Positions 17,428 through 25,710 of a stretch of 64,000 nt of DNA are shown piece by piece. The translations under genes and the position numbers were made by a program. Source of the stretch: an unicellular cyanobacterium SU3 (GTDB lineage Bacteria; Cyanobacteriota; Cyanobacteriia; Cyanobacteriales; Microcystaceae); the NCBI GenBank assembly GCA_002172675.1, contig NETF01000032.1:26572-90571 (forward strand), read 5' to 3'. The number at the start of each line of letters is the position of its first letter. Positions within the stretch are counted from its first letter, which is position 1. The notes under the pieces were generated by a model. That model ran no database searches, was not told the DNA's origin, and was given only the letters and a program-made list of their open reading frames with translations.

Positions 17428-18117
17428 TTACTGTACTGTTAAAGATTGGCCATTGTTTTTGGCTGTTAAGTTTAATATAAAAGGAATAGCTTTTCGAGAC
17501 CACTGGGAAGGAGACTCAAAAGTTAGGGCGTTGTCTCCCCAACAAGTTTGTAACATTTCTGTATTAATAATTCCTGGATTCAAAGCGATGATAGCGATGC
17601 CGTTAGGTACTTCTTGTGCTAATCCTTGAGATAAGCCTTCAATCGCCCATTTACTGGTACAGTAAGGCACCACCTCTGGGGATGTAGAACGTCCCCATCC
17701 TGAACTAAAATTGATAACAACCCCTTTGTTCTCTTCAATCATTGAAGGTAAAAAAACTCGAATTGTTCTCGCTACTCCGTTAATATTAATATCAGTTAGT
17801 TGAGAAAATTCTTGGTCACTAATTTCCCACAAAGGTAAAGGTTGATTGATAACCGCTGCATTATTAATTAAAAAATCAGGAGTTCCCCATTTCTCAATCA
17901 CTTTTTCACCCCATCTTTGCACCTGTTGATTACTGGATAAATCCACCACATCAAATTGATGTTTCGGGTATAAATGATTAAGTGTTTCAATTTCATCAAC
18001 CGAACGACCACATCCAATTAAGGTATGCCCCCTCTCAATCAATCCTTCACATAATGCTCTTCCTAGTCCCTTAGTTACCCCTGTAACTACAATTTTCAAT
18101 GATTTGTTTGGTTTCAA
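17428..18117 (-). CDS. Short-chain dehydrogenase/reductase
   Basis: The product is a classic SDR of 229 residues. It has TGVTKGLG (cofactor loop, about 12-19), NNAAV (NAG-like, about 87-91), a catalytic Ser in INFSSGWG and YCTSK (YxxxK, about 152-156). ALNPGIINTEM follows. The GCGR segment after strand beta 2 has an Arg at the position that often favours NADP(H). Substrate is unknown. It is a single gene, converging on hspA. Confidence 0.9.
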   Translation of the reverse strand: MKPNKSLKIVVTGVTKGLGRALCEGLIERGHTLIGCGRSVDEIETLNHLYPKHQFDVVDLSSNQQVQRWGEKVIEKWGTPDFLINNAAVINQPLPLWEISDQEFSQLTDININGVARTIRVFLPSMIEENKGVVINFSSGWGRSTSPEVVPYCTSKWAIEGLSQGLAQEVPNGIAIIALNPGIINTEMLQTCWGDNALTFESPSQWSRKAIPFILNLTAKNNGQSLTVQ

Positions 18118-18202
18118 TGTTTACTCTCTATAATCTTCAATTTTTACACACTGGATTATTATAATAATCCAGTGTTAATTATCATTGTTTCTACGCCTTT
18201 CA

Positions 18203-18943
18203 TTACTGACTCAAAGCCTTCAAAAAACTTTGCATACTGGCAAAAATGCCTGATTTTTTAGGTTGAGGTTGATCACTATTCTCCTCTTCTCCTTTCAAGG
18301 CATTATTCACTAAAGTGTCCAAAGCTTCGCCCATTGGCTTTTGGTTTTGTTCAGCAATTAATTCATAGCCCTCTTCTTTTTCTAAATACACCAACCAAGG
18401 AGAAGGATAAGAACGCAACACCACCACCCCATCTAAAGGTCGAAAATAATAAACCGATTCTAAGGTACTAATAAACCGTTCTCTAAGTTGCCGGGCTGCG
18501 TAACCAATACCCACAATAGACACATCTTCTAACTGAGGAATAAGCAGAATAACTGGACGATGGCCGGCTAAATTACACAATTTTTCCACGGTTTCCACTT
18601 CCACCGAAGAGGGACTGACTAATAAAAAAGCTTCATCCCCGTCAGAAATCTTCTTTTCTACAGAAGTAGCCCGACTACCCAAGTCAGTTACCTGAAAAGG
18701 TGTTTCTCCCCAGTCTCGTCTAGCTAACGCTGCAGCCCCCGTATCGGGAAAGATCACTTTTAACCCCGATTCTTGTCCCTCGAATAAGGTGGTAAACTCT
18801 AAGGCTAAGGGTTGGCCTTGTAAGGCAATTTCTGGGATAACAATTTCTAAGCATATCCGTCCGACCCCTGCATCTAGGGCGAGTTTGGCTGCTTCTTTGG
18901 CTTGGGTTACGGCCTGTTCTAAACTGTTGGGAACTTCAACCAT
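18203..18943 (-). CDS. DUF1995 protein (LPA3-like)
   Basis: The 246-residue product starts VPNSLEQAVTQAKEAAKLALDAG, followed by LEIVIPEI, VIFPDTGAAALARRDWGETP and a late PSPWLVYLEKEEGYELI, the pattern I associate with DUF1995. The plant member LPA3 helps assemble photosystem II in chloroplasts; the cyanobacterial role is not established. No signal or membrane helix is seen. The polar tail (EENSDQPQPKKSG) ends in a short amphipathic helix. Confidence 0.8.
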   Translation of the reverse strand: MVEVPNSLEQAVTQAKEAAKLALDAGVGRICLEIVIPEIALQGQPLALEFTTLFEGQESGLKVIFPDTGAAALARRDWGETPFQVTDLGSRATSVEKKISDGDEAFLLVSPSSVEVETVEKLCNLAGHRPVILLIPQLEDVSIVGIGYAARQLRERFISTLESVYYFRPLDGVVVLRSYPSPWLVYLEKEEGYELIAEQNQKPMGEALDTLVNNALKGEEENSDQPQPKKSGIFASMQSFLKALSQ

Positions 18944-19087
18944 GATAGGGTTCTTAAAGAGCGATCGCTATTATTGTACAAGAGTACGAGACAATGGTAT
19001 CTTGAATAATTAATAATTAATAATAAACAATTAATACTTACTCATTATTCAGTGACTGGTAACTGATAACTAATCACTGATTAAAGT

Positions 19088-19774
19088 TTATCTTCTTCCT
19101 TGACCAAATAGTATTTTTTTAGAGTCTTCTGTAATGGTTGCTTCTGTTTTTAAATTTTTCGCTATTTCATAAGCTTTTTTAACAGCCGAACGATTTTGTA
19201 TACTTTCAAACCATCTTTTAAGATTAGGAAAATCTGATAAATTTTGCTGCTGTTGTTGATGGGGTACTATCCAAGGATAAACAGCCATGTCTGCAATAGA
19301 ATAGTCTTTTGCTATATATTCTCTATCTTTTAACTGTTCCTCTAATACCCCGTAAAGTCGTTCTGTTTCTTTGACATACCGATTAATAGCATAGGGAACT
19401 TTTTCAGGAGCGTACTGACTAAAATGATGATTTTGACCTAACATCGGTCCAAGTCCTCCCATTTGCCAAAATAACCATTGCATAACGTCCATTTCACCCC
19501 GTATCTCTGTGGGCAAAAATTGTTGAGTTTTCTTCGCTAAATAGAATAAAATAGCCCCGGATTCAAAAATACTAATCGGTTGACCGCCATCTTGTGGAGA
19601 ATGATCAACAATTGCAGGAATCCGATTATTAGGAGAAATTTCCAAGAATTCAGGAGAAAATTGTTCTCCTTTGCCAATATTAATTAATTTAATTTCATAG
19701 TCGAGTTGAGCTTCTTCTAGAAAAATAGTAATTTTATGACCGTTAGGGGTTGTCCAATAGTAAAGATCAATCAT
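19088..19774 (-). CDS. Glutathione S-transferase (YfcG/Ure2p-like group)
   Basis: The product has 228 residues. The N-terminal thioredoxin-like domain has YYWTTPNGHKITIFLEE, NNRIPAIVDH (cis-Pro) and FESGAILFYLA (Glu-Ser glutathione site). The C-terminal helical domain follows with YSIADMAVYPW. TTPNGHK at the active-site turn is characteristic of the nu-class/YfcG group, which reduces disulfides using glutathione. A Gln run (HQQQQQN) sits near residue 175. It is a single gene with AT-rich flanks. Confidence 0.9.
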   Translation of the reverse strand: MIDLYYWTTPNGHKITIFLEEAQLDYEIKLINIGKGEQFSPEFLEISPNNRIPAIVDHSPQDGGQPISIFESGAILFYLAKKTQQFLPTEIRGEMDVMQWLFWQMGGLGPMLGQNHHFSQYAPEKVPYAINRYVKETERLYGVLEEQLKDREYIAKDYSIADMAVYPWIVPHQQQQQNLSDFPNLKRWFESIQNRSAVKKAYEIAKNLKTEATITEDSKKILFGQGRR

Positions 19775-19847
19775 AGTTTGTTTTTTGTTGTTATATTACC
19801 GAAGTAGGAACAATTAATGCAATTGTCCCTACCAATTTATTGAAGAT

Positions 19848-22097
19848 TTAAGGAACTTTCAACTCAACTAATTTGTCTTCTGGTAAAAAGCTGCGGAATT
19901 TACCATGATCAGCAAAGACAGCAACTAAATGTAACCAAGCATCCGGTTCTTTGTGTAAGTCACCCCAAGGAATGGCAACCTCTAAACATTGATTAAAGGC
20001 TACCTCAATACGATGATTTTTCGGATGCCAATCATTACTATGCCAAGCTTGTTGTAACCAAGCCGACTGAGTAACTAAATTAATCCCGACATGATGATGG
20101 AAAGTATAGTTAAGTGGGGCTTCATCAGGAACATCTCCTAACGGTACGGTACTGGTAAACACATCAGTATCGGCGTAGTACCAAAGTAAATGTAACTCAT
20201 TGGGTAAATCCCGACCCGGTTGCGTCCCCATTTTTACATCAAACCGTAGATAAAAATTGAGATGATCCGTACCATAATAAATACGTTGCACGGTACTGGC
20301 TTTGTGCATGGTTCCGGTTGATCCCCCAATTTCGATGCGTCCGGCTTTTTCCCAGTCTTCTTCATCGGGATAACCATTGATCACCGGTTGAATGAAACCA
20401 GCAGGGGGGCGATCGCCTTTGTTGGTATGATCATCCAAGGGTTCGTATAAATTATCGGGAATGGGTTCACCGAGGGCTGAATAAACACCCCGTAAATGTT
20501 CACGGTAGAGTTCATCAAACAACGCCCCATGACTCGAAGAATGCCCTTCTCCGAACCACCAACACCAGTCTGAACCTTCAGCAGCATATAAGGCTTCCCA
20601 CGCTTCAGGATTGCTTTTTTCGGTGGCTTCAGGGTGTTTTTCCATCATGTCACGGGCTTCAGTTAAGAGATCCCAAGCTTTATTTTTTACCGGATCACCG
20701 ATCCAGGTGCTAAAGCTACCATCTACCCAGGAACCACTGTGTAATTTGTGCGCTGGAATTTCTACTTTTGGGGGGAACTTCTCAATAAATTCCGAAACAG
20801 TGACTAATTGAATATCATCAATTTCACTTAATTGAGAATATAAGGCTCTGAGGAAGTGTAAGCCATCATCGGGATAATATTCCCAACAGTTTTCCCCGTC
20901 TAAAGCGATGGTGACTAACCAGGGATCTTCGAGGGTCGTTTCTTCGCTTTCTTGACGTGCAACCAAAGAACGAGAGATAGCTTGTAAATGACCGAGAAAA
21001 TCAGAAGCTGCGTGCTTGGGTTCCATGCCACTATAACTAAAGCCAATTAAATCCGATAAACGGTGATCTCGGAAGACAATGGCTAAATCTCCATAGTCTG
21101 TTTTGAGACGATAGGGAAGATACATCCGATGAGGATCACAAACGTTTCCGGTTTCATCGCGATAAAAATAATGTTCTACACTCCACCCTAAGACAGATTC
21201 ATCGGAACATAACCAATTAAATTTTTCCTGGGCGACATAGGGTAAAATAGCAGGACTCACGGACTGTTCTGAGGGCCAGAGTCCTTTGGGTTCGCAGCCA
21301 AAGCGATCGCGATACATTTCTTTGGCTTTGCGTAGATGTAGGGGAATGTCTTGAGGATATTGGAACCGTTTTTCCGGTAACTGCATCTCAGGAATAGCTA
21401 CCTGTCCCGAGTTGGTATCCGCTAATAAGGGGAGAATAGGGTGAGTATAGGGGGTTGTCATTAATTCTAACTGCCCCGAATCCTGCATTTTTTTGTGTTG
21501 GGGGATAATCTGACCAATAATTTCGCGATGTTTAGCGATGATTTTTTGGCGATCGTCTAAAGAGAAGCCTTTACCTTTTTCAAACCAGGCTGCAATTTCG
21601 GGATCTTTTTCTCTAAAAATGGGATCGATCCACGCTAAGTTATGCCAAGCTAAAAGGTCACTATAATCGTGAACAGTCCAATTTTCCATACACCAGTCTC
21701 GCCCGTTATCATGCTTCTGTAAATTCAATTCAGAATAGCGATAATAAGGATCAATTAAGGTGCGATGGTGGGCATCGAAAAAGTGGTCAAAAATAAATCC
21801 TTTGTCTTCGTCCGTTAGATCAATAGCAGAGGTTAAGGTTAAGGCCATGTAGCGATCGAGTGCCTTTCCTTGGCTATAATCTTCTAACTGTAGAATTAAA
21901 GAAGGAACTAAGTTGACGGTTTGATGTAGCTTAGGAAACTCTTCTAAAACAAGAATTAGGTCTAAATAATCTTTGATACCGTGTAAGCGGGCCCAGGGCA
22001 TACGATACTGTCCATTAGGATCATCAATCGCTTCACGGGATTTATACAAAGGTTGATGTTGATGCCAAATAAATGCAACGTATAGAGGATGAGCCAT
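19848..22097 (-). CDS. Glycoside hydrolase family 57 (amylase/pullulanase type)
   Basis: The product has 749 residues. HPLYVAFIWHQHQPLY is the GH57 start; GLWPSEQSVSP carries the likely Glu nucleophile region and VTIALDGENCWEYYPDDG the Asp acid/base region. A C-terminal beta domain (from about residue 620: GSTGTMHKASTVQRIYYG) looks like a carbohydrate-binding or polymer-binding module. The family acts on alpha-1,4 or alpha-1,6 glucans such as glycogen. The ATG at 22097 was chosen; 36 upstream codons are open but lack family similarity. A hairpin-rich leader lies 120-160 nt upstream. Confidence 0.9.
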   Translation of the reverse strand: MAHPLYVAFIWHQHQPLYKSREAIDDPNGQYRMPWARLHGIKDYLDLILVLEEFPKLHQTVNLVPSLILQLEDYSQGKALDRYMALTLTSAIDLTDEDKGFIFDHFFDAHHRTLIDPYYRYSELNLQKHDNGRDWCMENWTVHDYSDLLAWHNLAWIDPIFREKDPEIAAWFEKGKGFSLDDRQKIIAKHREIIGQIIPQHKKMQDSGQLELMTTPYTHPILPLLADTNSGQVAIPEMQLPEKRFQYPQDIPLHLRKAKEMYRDRFGCEPKGLWPSEQSVSPAILPYVAQEKFNWLCSDESVLGWSVEHYFYRDETGNVCDPHRMYLPYRLKTDYGDLAIVFRDHRLSDLIGFSYSGMEPKHAASDFLGHLQAISRSLVARQESEETTLEDPWLVTIALDGENCWEYYPDDGLHFLRALYSQLSEIDDIQLVTVSEFIEKFPPKVEIPAHKLHSGSWVDGSFSTWIGDPVKNKAWDLLTEARDMMEKHPEATEKSNPEAWEALYAAEGSDWCWWFGEGHSSSHGALFDELYREHLRGVYSALGEPIPDNLYEPLDDHTNKGDRPPAGFIQPVINGYPDEEDWEKAGRIEIGGSTGTMHKASTVQRIYYGTDHLNFYLRFDVKMGTQPGRDLPNELHLLWYYADTDVFTSTVPLGDVPDEAPLNYTFHHHVGINLVTQSAWLQQAWHSNDWHPKNHRIEVAFNQCLEVAIPWGDLHKEPDAWLHLVAVFADHGKFRSFLPEDKLVELKVP

Positions 22098-22214
22098 TAT
22101 CAGTTTTAATCTCTTTGGTTGTGATGAGTAGTAGCAAAAGTGAGTGATTAGTGAAGGTAGATACCTCCATCTATGTAATGGCTTGGGAGAATTAAGCCTG
22201 TACATCGACCAACG

Positions 22215-22258
22215 GTCAGAGCAGGCTCCGTCGTTGTACGGCGGAGTAATCTCTGACT
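22215..22258 (-). promoter_or_regulatory. Extended two-stem hairpin in the GH57 leader
   Basis: The outer 7-bp stem GTCAGAG (22215-22221)/CTCTGAC (22251-22257) and inner 9-bp stem CTCCGTCGT (22226-22234)/ACGGCGGAG (22238-22246) are separated by a 4+4 internal loop, with a 3-nt apical loop. No T run follows in the gene direction, so a terminator is less likely than a folded 5' leader or the 3' end of the upstream operon. Confidence 0.5.
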
Positions 22259-22479
22259 CAGTTCTCTATCTAAACTGTGAGAACCAGCCTTTTTTAAACA
22301 CCCAGACTTGAACTGCTATACCTTATAGATTAACCTGAAACCTCCCCTTATTTATGGGAGAATAGGGTCACATTTTTATTAACTATGATCTAGTTTGTAA
22401 GCATTCAGCATTCAGCAGTCAGCGTTCAGCATTTTTAAGCCGATGACTGACTGCTTACTAATTTAAGTTTATTTGTTTT

Positions 22480-22494
22480 GGTGCAAGATATCAG
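22480..22494 (-). repeat. Solo IS/MITE-end-like motif
   Basis: GGTGCAAGATATCAG is an inverted, slightly changed copy of CTCACATCTTGCACC seen at 6824 and 60375. No second end was found nearby. Confidence 0.35.
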
Positions 22495-22559
22495 TATGAC
22501 TAACTTAAACGATAACAGAGTAAACATCCACCGGTTTCCAGGGCGGGTGAAGCTTCAAT

Positions 22560-24002
22560 TTATTTCGTCAGTTCTACAAGAATGATGGCATCGTCAAACT
22601 TAGCCGGATCAGCTTGTGGTGCGAGTACACCATCAGTTGCAAACTCAACAAAATAGAGAACTTGATTATCAGCAAGGGAGAAGTAGTAAGTAGAGCCATC
22701 AGAAGTTTCTTTAATTAAGTTTTTTGTCTTTAATTTATTAATGACACTGGTATATGCTGAGTTGGAGAGGTCATCATTAATTATAGAACTGAGGGTTGAA
22801 TAGGCGCTGTCGTTGCTGGTAAATTTAACCTTTCCAGTTTGATTAACCGTGACTGTAAGTGTAGATGAGTCATGGCTACAACTGCTTATCTCTTTAATTT
22901 GCGTTAGTACATCCACTGGTGGGTCGCCATCTGGTACAGTAAAATCTACTACAGATCCTGACGCTTCTCCCGTAGCTGTTCCAACGCTACTGCCTGATTT
23001 ATCGAAAGAGGTTTCAACATCTTGGCTAGTATTGCTAGGATCACCTTGGCAGGGTATGTTGGCATGAATAACATTCAATTTTGCCTTACCACTTTCTTTT
23101 AATTTAATCACCTGTCCATTGACCGAAAAATCAGGTACTCCTTCTCCACCACTACCAATAACTTTAGAACGAGCATGAACCATGGTAGCGACATTGTACT
23201 CCATTTTGTCGGCGTAACGGGATTTGCCTTCTAAAATGTCATTTTTACCGTAGCCTAAATGCGCGAATTCATCCAAACTTGTACCAACAACATTCAATTG
23301 AACTAATTGTTTATCTTCTTGGACACAAACAAAAAACCCTTTTACCTCTGCTTCTTTTTGGGGGAGACGATACCATTCCTTTCCTTGGTTATCGGTAGCA
23401 ATATAAGTATTAGGATCTACCGTATTAGGGGGCAAATTTTGGCATTGTTTTTGGTTAGTATCTAAATTTGTTACCATCATATCTACAAGGGCGTTACTCC
23501 GCCATCCATCAGGGTTTTTGGTATTCCGTACCCCGTCGTCTGGTTTTTTGTATTCTCCATCTTCTTTAAAATCTGGTCCAAAACGTCGAATTACCGCCGA
23601 ACCGCGCCAAATGTCATCACTAGCCACTTCATCAACATAATAAACAACTCGTTCATAAACCCCATCGATTTTCAAAGCCAAAATAGGAATTTTGGGATTA
23701 GCTTTTCCTTCAACATATTTTTCGTAAAAGGTTGGAGCAACATTATAAATTTCTGCTTGGTCGGTTTCAATGGTTTTAGCACTACGAATTTCTTCTGAGA
23801 TAAATTCGGCTGCCCTATTCATGTCATATTGCATTTGGCCTGTCGCATTGGCCACTTTATTTTCTCGTAAAATTGTCACTAAACCGAATCCTGCAACCAT
23901 AATAACCACAAGAGTCATCGCGGCAGCAATCATTAATTCGGCTAACGTCCAACCAGCAGAAGGACGATATTTTTGTAAAAGTTTTAAATAGATTTTTAAC
24001 AT
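22560..24002 (-). CDS. PilW-like minor pseudopilin (HpsC-like)
   Basis: The product has 480 residues. A prepilin leader ends at SAG and is followed by WTLAELMIAAAMTLVVIMVAG: the G-1/Glu+5 cleavage pattern with Trp at +1 in place of Phe. The helix is followed by a large (about 430-residue) beta-rich, Cys-containing globular domain. Size and position behind PilV/FimT-like genes fit HpsC-type pseudopilins of cyanobacterial polysaccharide-secretion loci; this naming is inference. The ATG at 24002 was chosen over a TTG at 24035, which would overlap the upstream gene. Spacing to that gene is 8 nt, so they are probably co-translated. Confidence 0.75.
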   Translation of the reverse strand: MLKIYLKLLQKYRPSAGWTLAELMIAAAMTLVVIMVAGFGLVTILRENKVANATGQMQYDMNRAAEFISEEIRSAKTIETDQAEIYNVAPTFYEKYVEGKANPKIPILALKIDGVYERVVYYVDEVASDDIWRGSAVIRRFGPDFKEDGEYKKPDDGVRNTKNPDGWRSNALVDMMVTNLDTNQKQCQNLPPNTVDPNTYIATDNQGKEWYRLPQKEAEVKGFFVCVQEDKQLVQLNVVGTSLDEFAHLGYGKNDILEGKSRYADKMEYNVATMVHARSKVIGSGGEGVPDFSVNGQVIKLKESGKAKLNVIHANIPCQGDPSNTSQDVETSFDKSGSSVGTATGEASGSVVDFTVPDGDPPVDVLTQIKEISSCSHDSSTLTVTVNQTGKVKFTSNDSAYSTLSSIINDDLSNSAYTSVINKLKTKNLIKETSDGSTYYFSLADNQVLYFVEFATDGVLAPQADPAKFDDAIILVELTK

Positions 24003-24010
24003 AATTTTTC

Positions 24011-24622
24011 TTAAATATCTGTTATTTTTTTGCAATTAGCATCGCCGTCCAGTGATCCAGAAGTATCTCCTGTGTAAATTCCGGTTCTCATAATACCTAG
24101 TCCATCACTAATAACGAGACATCTTTTTTCTCCTGTTCCTTGTGATGGTTCAACAACAATAGTTCCCCTATTGATTGTGTTACCTTTAAAAGAAAAAGCA
24201 ATTTCATTACTACTTAAATTACTTTTGACGACAATATTTTTAGGTAATTCTCGTTCAACTGAGCCTAAACACCCTTTATTTGTGGCAGCAGTAGGATCTT
24301 TAATATCGACAGTGGGGGGATCAGCATCCTTATCAATGACAATGGTGCATTGTTTAGAGTTACGGATAGCTTGTTTTTGGGCATCTTGCAGGGCTAGTTG
24401 AATTTGATCAATTCCTTGTTTAACTTGATCGCCTTGTAACATTCCCATCAAGCTAGGAGTGCCGATCGCAGCTAAGATGCCAGTAATTACAGCAGCAATG
24501 ATGACTTCTAGGAGGGTAACGCCTTGGTTTGGATTAGGGTGAGAAACCGCACTCAGCAACAGCGGCCGGAATAACCTCGGTGTAATTTTCGGCGATGATT
24601 GATGTGTTTCCGGATTCGTCAT
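24011..24622 (-). CDS. FimT/GspH-like pseudopilin
   Basis: The prepilin motif NQG followed by VTLLEVIIAAVITGILAAIG has Val at +1 and Glu at +5; the rest is a small beta domain with a GspH/FimT-like GTIVVEPSQGTGEKRCLVISDGLG end. The start is uncertain. In-frame ATGs at 24724, 24673, 24646 and 24622 all lie inside the upstream pseudopilin gene and give an improbably long leader. A TTG at 24559 would give a normal 13-residue leader with only a 26-nt overlap. The nearest ATG is listed. The gene is the middle one of three adjacent pseudopilins. Confidence 0.75.
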   Translation of the reverse strand: MTNPETHQSSPKITPRLFRPLLLSAVSHPNPNQGVTLLEVIIAAVITGILAAIGTPSLMGMLQGDQVKQGIDQIQLALQDAQKQAIRNSKQCTIVIDKDADPPTVDIKDPTAATNKGCLGSVERELPKNIVVKSNLSSNEIAFSFKGNTINRGTIVVEPSQGTGEKRCLVISDGLGIMRTGIYTGDTSGSLDGDANCKKITDI

Positions 24623-25289
24623 CGCGTAGTTGGTCGCTGTCGTCATCTGATTGGTTGGGATCGGTGGGTTCATAGGGTTCTCCGACTCGGTAATAAACTT
24701 GTAGAACTTGGTGTGATGTGGCACTATCGACGGTCATGATTCGTACAAGACGATAGTCTTTATTGATAAGACTTTCGCTATCACGAACAATTTGAACGAT
24801 CGCTCTTTTGCCATTAAATTCAATGGTTGAACTCTCTGAAGTAAATACCTGATTAGGATCAATGGCTGGATCAGATTTAGTACCAGTATCGGTATCTTTT
24901 TTTAACCAATGGTCCAATTCTCTAACCAAATAAGCCCCAAAACGGACATCTTCCATATTTAAAGAAGAAGGATCACACACGGTTGATTCATCCGTAGTAT
25001 CGACAGGGTGAGGATCTTCCGCATTACCTTCCCACTTTTTGAGATGGTCGAGATTCATGTTACTAGCCGTAGCTTGTAATTTTTCAACATCTTGTTGAAT
25101 GATAAAGTTGGCTTGGGCTTGTCTTTCTGATTTAACTCGCATGACAGCATTAATGGTCATCGCTTGTAGGGTTCCCATCAAGAAAGCGGAGGACACTAAA
25201 ATAGCGATGGTAACTTCAAAGAGACTAAACCCTTGATCACTTTTTGGTTTTGAGCGACTCAGTATGAGAGTTAATAGTAGTTTGTTCAT
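24534..25289 (-). CDS. PilV-like minor pseudopilin (HpsB-like)
   Basis: The product has 251 residues. The leader ends SDQG and is followed by FSLFEVTIAILVSSAFLMG, a canonical prepilin peptidase site (Phe+1, Glu+5). The first ~40 residues after the helix (ANFIIQQDVEKLQ) fit PilV/GspI-type pseudopilins; the C-terminal part is acidic and Asp-rich. It should be cleaved by PilD and assembled in the inner membrane. It opens the three-gene pseudopilin set and overlaps the next gene. The HpsB-like label rests on size and gene order. Confidence 0.78.
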   Translation of the reverse strand: MNKLLLTLILSRSKPKSDQGFSLFEVTIAILVSSAFLMGTLQAMTINAVMRVKSERQAQANFIIQQDVEKLQATASNMNLDHLKKWEGNAEDPHPVDTTDESTVCDPSSLNMEDVRFGAYLVRELDHWLKKDTDTGTKSDPAIDPNQVFTSESSTIEFNGKRAIVQIVRDSESLINKDYRLVRIMTVDSATSHQVLQVYYRVGEPYEPTDPNQSDDDSDQLRDDESGNTSIIAENYTEVIPAAVAECGFSP

Positions 25290-25710
25290 GGTATTAACGT
25301 CAGCTCTGGTGAAGCTTCTGAGTGGATGTTTTAGATAACAAAGGAGGGGTAGGCACAGATTCTCACCTTAAGTTTTCCCATTTTTCGGTTGAAATTATCG
25401 TTGTGCTGGTTGTTTGACAGCTACTTTTCACTTAAATAGACAAATTTTTTAAGTAAAAAAACAAAGGGGACGTTGAAGATTTTTATAGAAAAAATCTCCG
25501 ATATCTTCCCCCTCCCCTTTTTTTCCAAGTCTTCTGGGACTAAAGCAATAGCGACTCAACTGAAAAACCTGATAAAAAGCACAGGATTTACTGTTTGACT
25601 ATTTGCTTCTTTAAAGCGTCCCTTTGAACTATTTTTTTCCTTCGCGGTCAATCCGTGTCCCTAGCTTATTATGGGGTACAAATCAAGTCTTTAAGAGGTT
25701 GATTCGCTGC
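25290..25710. other. Intergenic region inside the pseudopilin locus
   Basis: These 421 nt are AT-rich. A short hairpin (AGATTTTT/AAAAATCT at 25477-25497) is visible without a following T run. No gene is seen. A separate promoter for the three minor pseudopilins is possible here. Confidence 0.5.

Larger units (their letters stand above)
22098..22559. other. Intergenic region between the pseudopilin locus and GH57
   Basis: These 462 nt hold the structured element at 22215-22258, a run of CAGCATTCAGCA-type direct repeats at about 22404-22432 and an IS-end-like motif at 22480-22494. No gene was found. Confidence 0.6.

Noticed and set aside
19005..19080. AT-rich repeated stretch between DUF1995 and the glutathione transferase genes
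   Set aside because: Simple TAATTAATAATT-type runs and TAACTGATAACT repeats are common filler; no structure or gene was supported.
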